Shown: piece after piece, positions 59,238 through 64,000 of the stretch
Layout of the letters: every line of letters begins with the position of its first letter
How positions within the stretch are numbered: position 1 is the first letter of the stretch
From: Glycomyces niveus
GTDB lineage: Bacteria > Actinomycetota > Actinomycetes > Mycobacteriales > Micromonosporaceae
Length of the DNA: 64,000 nt
NCBI RefSeq assembly: GCF_017592475.1
Contig: NZ_JAGFNP010000002.1
Span: forward strand, 335,135 to 399,134
Direction of reading: 5' to 3'
Made by a program: the position numbers and the translations under genes
The notes under the pieces: model-generated
The model's input: only the letters and a program-made list of their open reading frames with translations
What the model was told of the DNA's origin: nothing
Databases searched by the model: none

Positions 59238-60239
59238 TCAGAGGATGAAACCGCTGGGGAAGGGGTCATCGGGGTCGAGGGCGTACTGCGCGGTACCGGT
59301 TATCCACGCCCGGCCGGTGACGGACGGGATGACAGCGGGGTTGCCGGCGACCTCGGTCTCGCCGACGAGGCGGCCGGTGAAGCGCGAGCCGATGAACGAC
59401 TCGTTGACGAACTCCTGGCCCAGGGCCAGCTCGCCGCGGGCGTGGAGCTGCGCCATGCGCGCGGACGTGCCGGTGCCGCAGGGGGACCGGTCGAACCAGC
59501 CGGGGTGGATCGCCATGGCGTGGCGCGAGTGCGCCGCGTCCGAGCCGGGCGCGGTCAGGTAGACGTGGTGCAGGCCCCGGATGGACGGCTCGAGCGGGTG
59601 CACCGGCTCCGACTCGGCGTTCACCGCCGCCATGATGTCGAGCCCGGCGGCGATGAGCTCGTTCTTGGCGGCCCGGTCGAAGGGCAGGCCGAGGTCGTCG
59701 AGGTCGACGAACGCGTAGAAGTTCCCGCCGAACGCCAGGTCGTAGGGGACCTCACGGCCGTCCTTGAGGGTCACCGTCCGGTCGAGCCCCACCGCGTAGG
59801 CCGGAACGTTCACGAGGGTGACGGCCTTCGCGGCCCCGTCCTCGACCTGCACGTCCACGGTGACCAGGCCCGCGGGCGTGTCGAGCCGGACGGTGGTGAC
59901 CGGTTCGGTCACCGGCACCATGCCGGTCTCGACGAGCACCGTCGCCACCCCGATCGTGCCGTGCCCGCACATGGGCAGGCACCCGGAGACCTCGATGAAC
60001 AGCACGCCCCAGTCGGCGTCCGGGCGGGACGGCGGTTGGAGGATCGCCCCGCTCATGGCGGCGTGTCCGCGCGGCTCGTTCATGAGGAACTCGCGGACGT
60101 GGTCGAGGTGGGCGATGAAGTGGTCGCGGCGTTCCATCATCGTCGCCCCGGGGATCGGGGCGACGCCGCCGGTGACGACCCGCGTGGGCATCCCTTCGGT
60201 GTGCGACTCGACGGTCTGGAGCACGAGCCTGCTGCGCAT
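59238..60239 (-). CDS. Proline racemase family, 4-hydroxyproline epimerase type
   Basis: Cytosolic epimerase of 333 residues. Both catalytic cysteines are present: GCLPMCGHGTIG (about C91) and DRSPCGTGTSARM (about C254). Two Cys mark proline racemase or 4-hydroxyproline 2-epimerase rather than the dehydratases, which have Ser or Thr. MPTRVVTGGVAPIPGATM and the operon with a DapA-type lyase favour hydroxyproline 2-epimerase. ATG at 60239 has AAGGGG upstream. The DapA gene ends 11 bp before it and the GntR gene begins 54 bp after it. Confidence 0.88.
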   Translation of the reverse strand: MRSRLVLQTVESHTEGMPTRVVTGGVAPIPGATMMERRDHFIAHLDHVREFLMNEPRGHAAMSGAILQPPSRPDADWGVLFIEVSGCLPMCGHGTIGVATVLVETGMVPVTEPVTTVRLDTPAGLVTVDVQVEDGAAKAVTLVNVPAYAVGLDRTVTLKDGREVPYDLAFGGNFYAFVDLDDLGLPFDRAAKNELIAAGLDIMAAVNAESEPVHPLEPSIRGLHHVYLTAPGSDAAHSRHAMAIHPGWFDRSPCGTGTSARMAQLHARGELALGQEFVNESFIGSRFTGRLVGETEVAGNPAVIPSVTGRAWITGTAQYALDPDDPFPSGFIL

Positions 60240-60250
60240 GGGTCCCCTTC

Positions 60251-61147
60251 CTAGGCGAGCCCGGCCGCGAGGGCCTGCTCGGTGGCGGTGCGGATCTCGG
60301 CGGCCTGCTCGGGCAGCAGCGGGACGCGCGGCAGGCGGCACGGGCCGCCCTTGCGGCCGGCGATGTCCATCGAGAGCTTGATGGCCTGCACGAACTCCAC
60401 CTTCGAGTCCCAGCGCAGGAGCGGGTGGAGCTGGCGGTACAGCGGCAGCGCCGTCTCGAGGTCCTGCGCGACGGCCGCCCTGTACAGCGCCACAGTGGAC
60501 TTCGGCAGGGCGTTGGGGTACCCCGAGACCCAGCCGACGGCGCCCGCGACGGCCAGTTCGAGCAGCACGTCGTCGGCGCCCACGAGCAGGTCGAGGCCGG
60601 GGGCGAGCTCGGCGATGCGGTAGGCGCGGCGCACGTCGCCGGAGAACTCCTTGACGGCCTGGATGAGGCCTTCGGCGTGGAGCTTCGCCAGCAGCTCGGG
60701 GGTGAGGTCGACCTTGGTGTCGATCGGGTTGTTGTAGGCCACGACCGGCACGCCGGCCTTCGCGACCTCTTCGTAGTGGGCGATCACGGAGCGCTCGTCG
60801 GCCCGGTAGGCGTTGGGCGGCAGGAGCATCACGGCGCCGCAGCCGGCGTCGCGCGCCTGCTCGGCCCAGCGGCGGGCCTCGGCCGCGCCGTAGGCGGCGA
60901 TGCCGGGCATGACCCGCTCGCCGCCGATCGCGGCGACCGCGGTGGTGACGACCTCGGCGCGCTCGGCCTCGGTCAGGGTCTGGTATTCGCCGAGGGAGCC
61001 GTTGGGAGTGACGCCGTCGCAGCCGTTCGCCACCAGCCAGGCGCAGTGCTCGTCGAAGGCCGCGAAGTCGACGGTGCCGTCGCCGTTGAACGGCAGGGCG
61101 GTGGCGACGAGGACGCCGCGCCAGGGGCGCGATTCGGGTGCCGACAT
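60251..61147 (-). CDS. DapA-family lyase (pyrroline-hydroxycarboxylate deaminase-like)
   Basis: Schiff-base TIM-barrel enzyme of 298 residues, dihydrodipicolinate-synthase superfamily. Typical motifs are GVTPNGSLGEYQTLTEAERA, VPVVAYNNPIDTKVDLT and the lysine in LIQAVKEFSGDVRRAY (about K166). Next to a 4-hydroxyproline epimerase, this type is usually 1-pyrroline-4-hydroxy-2-carboxylate deaminase, which makes alpha-ketoglutaric semialdehyde. The other step, a D-hydroxyproline oxidase or dehydrogenase, is not in this window. ATG at 61147 has GGAAG upstream. Copies f and g of the dispersed motif lie directly upstream. Confidence 0.88.
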   Translation of the reverse strand: MSAPESRPWRGVLVATALPFNGDGTVDFAAFDEHCAWLVANGCDGVTPNGSLGEYQTLTEAERAEVVTTAVAAIGGERVMPGIAAYGAAEARRWAEQARDAGCGAVMLLPPNAYRADERSVIAHYEEVAKAGVPVVAYNNPIDTKVDLTPELLAKLHAEGLIQAVKEFSGDVRRAYRIAELAPGLDLLVGADDVLLELAVAGAVGWVSGYPNALPKSTVALYRAAVAQDLETALPLYRQLHPLLRWDSKVEFVQAIKLSMDIAGRKGGPCRLPRVPLLPEQAAEIRTATEQALAAGLA

Positions 61148-61165
61148 GGGGCTTCCAATCTCGAT

Positions 61166-61184
61166 GACGTGTGACATGGTACTG
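61166..61184 (+). repeat. Dispersed 19-bp motif, copy f
   Basis: GACGTGTGACATGGTACTG, 18 bp before the DapA-family start. It fits an operator of the hydroxyproline operon. Confidence 0.75.
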
Positions 61185-61611
61185 CCGCTGACGCCTGCGA
61201 CGACCCGCAAGCGACCGCGGCGGCGGCCCGCAGCGGTAGCGGCCGCGCACCGATCAGCATCAGTAATATGTCACATACTATAGTCGGCTCGAGGGTCCCG
61301 CGGGGCAACGGGTCGCGGACCGACGGCGAACCGTCACGCACATCGAGGCCCGATGCCTCGAACGCCGATCGCCCGACTCGCCCGCGGGCCTGCCGTATCG
61401 GAGACCGCGCTCCCGCGAGGCGCAGCGCTCGGCTGTCCGTTGGTCAAGCCTGGGCGACCGGCTCGCCGTGCCACTCCTGCGCTTCCTCGGCCGCGATCGC
61501 GCGGGCGATGGGTGGCCGCAAGACGACGCCGCCACGGCCGACTGCGCCCGATCCTGAACCGGCGGGCGTAAGGTGTCCGGACATCGAGGGTTCCCCTGCG
61601 TCGGAGGTGGC
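61185..61611. other. Gap without a supported gene
   Basis: This stretch between the lyase and antiporter genes carries dispersed motif copy g (61261-61279) and a TATAGT-like run near 61279. Several frames are open on both strands, but none has a ribosome site with a recognisable domain. I see nothing else in it. Confidence 0.5.
61261..61279 (-). repeat. Dispersed 19-bp motif, copy g
   Basis: Plus-strand CAGTAATATGTCACATACT, about 115 bp upstream of the lyase start, the least GC-rich copy. Its core ATGTCACAT is a full dyad around C. Confidence 0.7.
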
Positions 61612-63198
61612 ATGGAGCTGGTCGCGATCCTCTTCGCACTCGCCGTCGGCGGGCTCCTCCTGACGGCCGCGGCCGAATGGATGCGCGTCCCCGCCCCGGT
61701 CCTCATCTGCCTCTACGGACTCGCCCTCGGCCTCATCCCCGGCATCCCCGCCCTCGACCTCGACCCCGAGCACCTGCTGCCGGTCCTGCTGCCCCCGATC
61801 CTGTGGGCCGCCGCCCGCAAATCCTCCTGGCGGCACTTCGCCGCGAACTGGCGGCCCATCCTCTTCCTCGCCGTCCTCCTCGTCTTCGTCACCACCGCAG
61901 CCGTGGCGGCGCTCGCGGCCGCCATCAGCCCGGCCCTGCCCGTCGGCGCCGCAGTCGTCCTCGGCGCGATCTGCGCCCCGCCCGACGCCGCCGCCGTCAC
62001 CGCCGTCGCCGACCGGCTCGGCCTGCCCCGCCGCCTCGTCACCATCCTCGAAGGCGAAGGCCTCTTCAACGACGTCACCGCCCTCACCCTCTACAACGTC
62101 GCCGTCCTCGGCGTCGTCACCGGCTCGGTCTCCGCGATGTGGACGGCCGGACTCTTCGTCTACTCCGCGGTCGCGGCCGCCGCGATCGGCCTCGGCGTCG
62201 GCTGGCTCCTGGTCAGGCTCGGCTCGCTCGTCGACGACAGCCGCGTCCGCACCGCCCTCGGCCTCACCGCCCCCTACATCGCCTACCTCCTCGCCGACGT
62301 CGTCAAGGCCTCCGGCGTCCTCGCCGTCATCTGCGCCGCCTTCTACCTCGTCGCCCGCTCCAACGACCCCGACGACTTCGAAGGCCGGCTCGTCCAGGGC
62401 TCGGTCTGGGACGTCCTCGAGACCGGCCTCATCGCCCTCACCTTCGGCCTGGTCGGCATGGAGCTGGTCGACATCATCGACGCGATCGGCCCCGGCGTCA
62501 CCGACCTGCTGTGGAAGGCCCTCGCCGTCGCCGGCGCGGTGATCGCCGTCCGCGTCCTCTGGCTCGGCATGGCGATCCTCTTGGGCCGCAGGGGCATCGG
62601 CTGGACATCGCTGGGCAACCAGCCGCGCCTCGCGGTCGTCACCGCCTGGGCGGGCATGCGCGGTGTCGTCACTGTCGTGACCGCGTTGGCGATCCCGCAG
62701 TTCACCGCGGACGGTTCGCCGTTCCCCGGGCGCGAGCAGATCCAGTTCCTGTCGGTGGCGGTCGTGCTCGCGACGCTGGTCGCGCAGGGCCTCACCCTGC
62801 CGGGGCTGATCGCGTTCCTCGGGGTGCGCGCCGACGATGACAAGGAGACGGCGTCGCTGCGGTTCCTCATGGGGGAGGCGGGCCGGGCGGCCACGGCACG
62901 GCTGCGCGAGCTGCGGCTCGAGGGCGAAGTGGACGACGATGTCGCGGCGGCTATGGAGCGCCGCTTCGACCAGCGGTCCGAGCAGATCACCGCCATGGTC
63001 GAGGACCGCGAGAACCCCGAGACCGAGCGGCTCGCCGAGCGCTTCGACACGTTCCAGCGCATCGAGGGCGAGATGCTGTCGGCCGCGACCGCGCGGGTGC
63101 TGCAGCTGCGGTCCTCGCCCGGGCAGGACCCGGTGCTCGTCGACCGCGTCCTCGCCGCCCTCGACCACCGGGCGGTGAGCCGCCGCCACGCTTCCTGA
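61612..63198 (+). CDS. Na+/H+ antiporter, CPA1 (NhaP-like)
   Basis: Monovalent cation/proton antiporter of 528 residues with about 12 membrane helices. The transport core has LGAICAPPDAAAVTAVADRL with the conserved Asp, then LEGEGLFNDVTALTLYNVAV with the ND pair, as in CPA1 exchangers. The C-terminal 110 residues are a cytosolic tail (ERRFDQRSEQITAMVEDREN, METERLAERFDTFQRIEGEM-like segment) of the type that regulates activity. ATG at 61612 has GGAGG 5 bp upstream. It probably controls sodium and pH. The next gene follows on the same strand after 155 bp. Confidence 0.92.
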   Translation: MELVAILFALAVGGLLLTAAAEWMRVPAPVLICLYGLALGLIPGIPALDLDPEHLLPVLLPPILWAAARKSSWRHFAANWRPILFLAVLLVFVTTAAVAALAAAISPALPVGAAVVLGAICAPPDAAAVTAVADRLGLPRRLVTILEGEGLFNDVTALTLYNVAVLGVVTGSVSAMWTAGLFVYSAVAAAAIGLGVGWLLVRLGSLVDDSRVRTALGLTAPYIAYLLADVVKASGVLAVICAAFYLVARSNDPDDFEGRLVQGSVWDVLETGLIALTFGLVGMELVDIIDAIGPGVTDLLWKALAVAGAVIAVRVLWLGMAILLGRRGIGWTSLGNQPRLAVVTAWAGMRGVVTVVTALAIPQFTADGSPFPGREQIQFLSVAVVLATLVAQGLTLPGLIAFLGVRADDDKETASLRFLMGEAGRAATARLRELRLEGEVDDDVAAAMERRFDQRSEQITAMVEDRENPETERLAERFDTFQRIEGEMLSAATARVLQLRSSPGQDPVLVDRVLAALDHRAVSRRHAS

Positions 63199-63235
63199 CC
63201 GGTCGCTTCGCCGCCTCTCGTATTCCGGGAGTGCT

Positions 63236-63265
63236 ATGTGGCATGTGGCATGTGACATGTCACGC
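63236..63265 (+). repeat. Dispersed 19-bp motif, copy h, with tandem heptamers
   Basis: Four heptamers in a row (ATGTGGC, ATGTGGC, ATGTGAC, ATGTCAC; 63236-63263) contain the motif copy GGCATGTGACATGTCACGC (63247-63265). The inner GTGACATGTCAC is a perfect 12-bp palindrome. It is about 90 bp before the LpqE-like gene. Confidence 0.75.
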
Positions 63266-63353
63266 GGCATCGGGAGTCCGGAGGAGAGAGTGTGAGCGAT
63301 GCCCGGTATGTCGCGGCCGGGAGCGTCGTCCTCTCGCGCTTAAGGTGGCGCTT

Positions 63354-64000
63354 GTGGAGAGACGAGAAGCGAGGGCGGTGGCGGCCGGGGTCCGCTGGGC
63401 CGCCGCCTTGACGGTAGTGGGTCTGGCCGTAGCCGGGTGCGGGGCGGGCCGGAGCGCCCAGACCAGCGGGATGCAGACGGCGATCTCGGGGGTCGACGTT
63501 GACGCCGGGGCGATCGCCCTGCGCGACATGCAGGTCGACTTCGGGGACACCGGGTTCTACCCCGCGGGCGGGCAGGCCCCGCTGCGGATCTGGATGGACA
63601 ACCAGGGCGACGAGCCCGTGTTCCTCGAAGCGGTCACGAGCCCCGCCGCCGAGGCGGTGCTCCTCGCGGCCGACGTCCTCGTCACCGAGGAACCGGGTGA
63701 AGGCGAGACCTCGGCCCCGGCCGGCGACGAGTCGGCGACGCCGACCGCCGACGCCACCGAGACGCCCACCGCGGACGCGTCCGAGACCCCGACGGGCGAT
63801 GCGGCCTCGCCGACGTCCGATGCGACGCCGACCGGCGACGACGAGGCCTCCGCCTCGCCCGAGGCGCCGGTCGCGGAGATCATGGGGGAGCGGGACTTCG
63901 AGATCGAGCTCGCCCCGTCCTCGTACATGCGCCTGACGCCGACCACGGGCTCCTTCCTGCTCCTGGACGGGCTGAAGGAGGACGTGTTCATGGGTTCGAG
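63354..64000 (+). CDS. LpqE-like lipoprotein, 3' end cut by window
   Basis: Secreted lipoprotein; 215 residues are present and the end is missing. The signal peptide ends with lipobox VAGC near residue 27. The mature part starts SGMQTAISGVDVDAGAIALRD and has VDFGDTGFYPAGGQAPLRIWM, the pattern of LpqE/PCuAC-type lipoproteins. Between them and the last part lies a 45-residue Thr/Ala/Asp/Glu-rich section (about 120-165, with ATPTADATETPTADASE), which is likely O-glycosylated. GTG at 63354 is used. Copies of LpqE in actinobacteria often neighbour radA, disA or carD genes beyond this window. Confidence 0.8.
   Translation, partial: MERREARAVAAGVRWAAALTVVGLAVAGCGAGRSAQTSGMQTAISGVDVDAGAIALRDMQVDFGDTGFYPAGGQAPLRIWMDNQGDEPVFLEAVTSPAAEAVLLAADVLVTEEPGEGETSAPAGDESATPTADATETPTADASETPTGDAASPTSDATPTGDDEASASPEAPVAEIMGERDFEIELAPSSYMRLTPTTGSFLLLDGLKEDVFMGS

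Noticed and set aside
59297..59305. A DnaA-box-like TTATCCACG
   Set aside because: A single site inside the epimerase gene; origins have clusters of sites.
61353..61571. 72-codon frame between lyase and antiporter genes
   Set aside because: Arg/Pro/Ala-rich, no ribosome site, no similarity that I recognise.

Overview
The window is very GC-rich, with dense, short-spaced genes, GTG and TTG starts, many tandem regulator/enzyme pairs and actinobacterial family members (LpqE-type lipoprotein, SCO4848-type membrane protein, CGNR zinc-finger regulator, DUF4349 lipoprotein). It is chromosomal DNA of a filamentous-actinomycete-like organism. The genus cannot be fixed from the sequence; a Glycomyces/Stackebrandtia-type relative is only a guess. 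No rRNA, tRNA, CRISPR array, transposase or phage gene was seen.

Layout. 1-7.8 kb: a galactan-utilisation locus, with a GH42 beta-galactosidase (cut by the window edge) divergent from a sugar-binding lipoprotein, two permeases, a GH53 endo-galactanase and a LacI regulator; two LacI-type operators lie in the divergent promoter. 8-12.5 kb: four tightly coupled genes (flavin reductase, AMP-dependent ligase, FAD/NAD(P)-binding oxidoreductase, class II aldolase). 12.5-15.2 kb: a PPOX-fold protein coupled to an AraC regulator, and a CGNR regulator with a palindromic operator at its start. 15.2-24 kb, minus strand: GAPDH, methyltransferase, MFS exporter, NAD(P)-binding reductase, HpaB-type FADH2 monooxygenase, small membrane protein, an unrecognised protein, and a ketoacyl synthase III fused to a heme-oxygenase-like diiron oxidase. 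The 8-24 kb stretch reads like a small, unfamiliar biosynthetic locus with its own regulators and exporter.

24-33.5 kb: NarL-type two-component pair divergent from a membrane-anchored Hsp70/beta-propeller protein, DUF4349 lipoprotein, peptide deformylase, methyltransferase, TPR protein, Nudix hydrolase and a coiled-coil membrane protein. 33.7-36.2 kb: SDR and TetR genes sharing 16-bp operators, then a HAD phosphatase. 36.2-38.4 kb: a Tet(M)/OtrA-like ribosomal protection GTPase whose TTG start is embedded in a well-initiated leader ORF. 38.5-47 kb: secreted M14 carboxypeptidase, a second HAD paralogue, methyltransferase, large repeat-rich surface protein, NAD(P)-binding protein and aminoglycoside-phosphotransferase-like kinase.

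47-50.6 kb: a MarR-controlled electrophile-type operon (hydroxyisobutyrate-dehydrogenase-like, DJ-1/PfpI, Old Yellow Enzyme). 50.9-55.9 kb: an Opp/Dpp-type importer in which both permeases and both ATPases are fused, behind a Zur-box-like palindrome. 56-58.5 kb: GH15 trehalase-like enzyme and a histidine-rich metal-binding protein. 58.5-61.3 kb: GntR regulator, 4-hydroxyproline-epimerase-type racemase and DapA-family lyase. 61.6-64 kb: Na+/H+ antiporter and the start of an LpqE-like lipoprotein.

The most unusual features are the ketoacyl synthase/diiron-oxidase fusion, a 19-bp dispersed motif (consensus GACATGTGACATACCACTG) seen eight times between 29.6 and 63.3 kb and absent before, and the overlapping leader ORF of the ribosomal protection gene.
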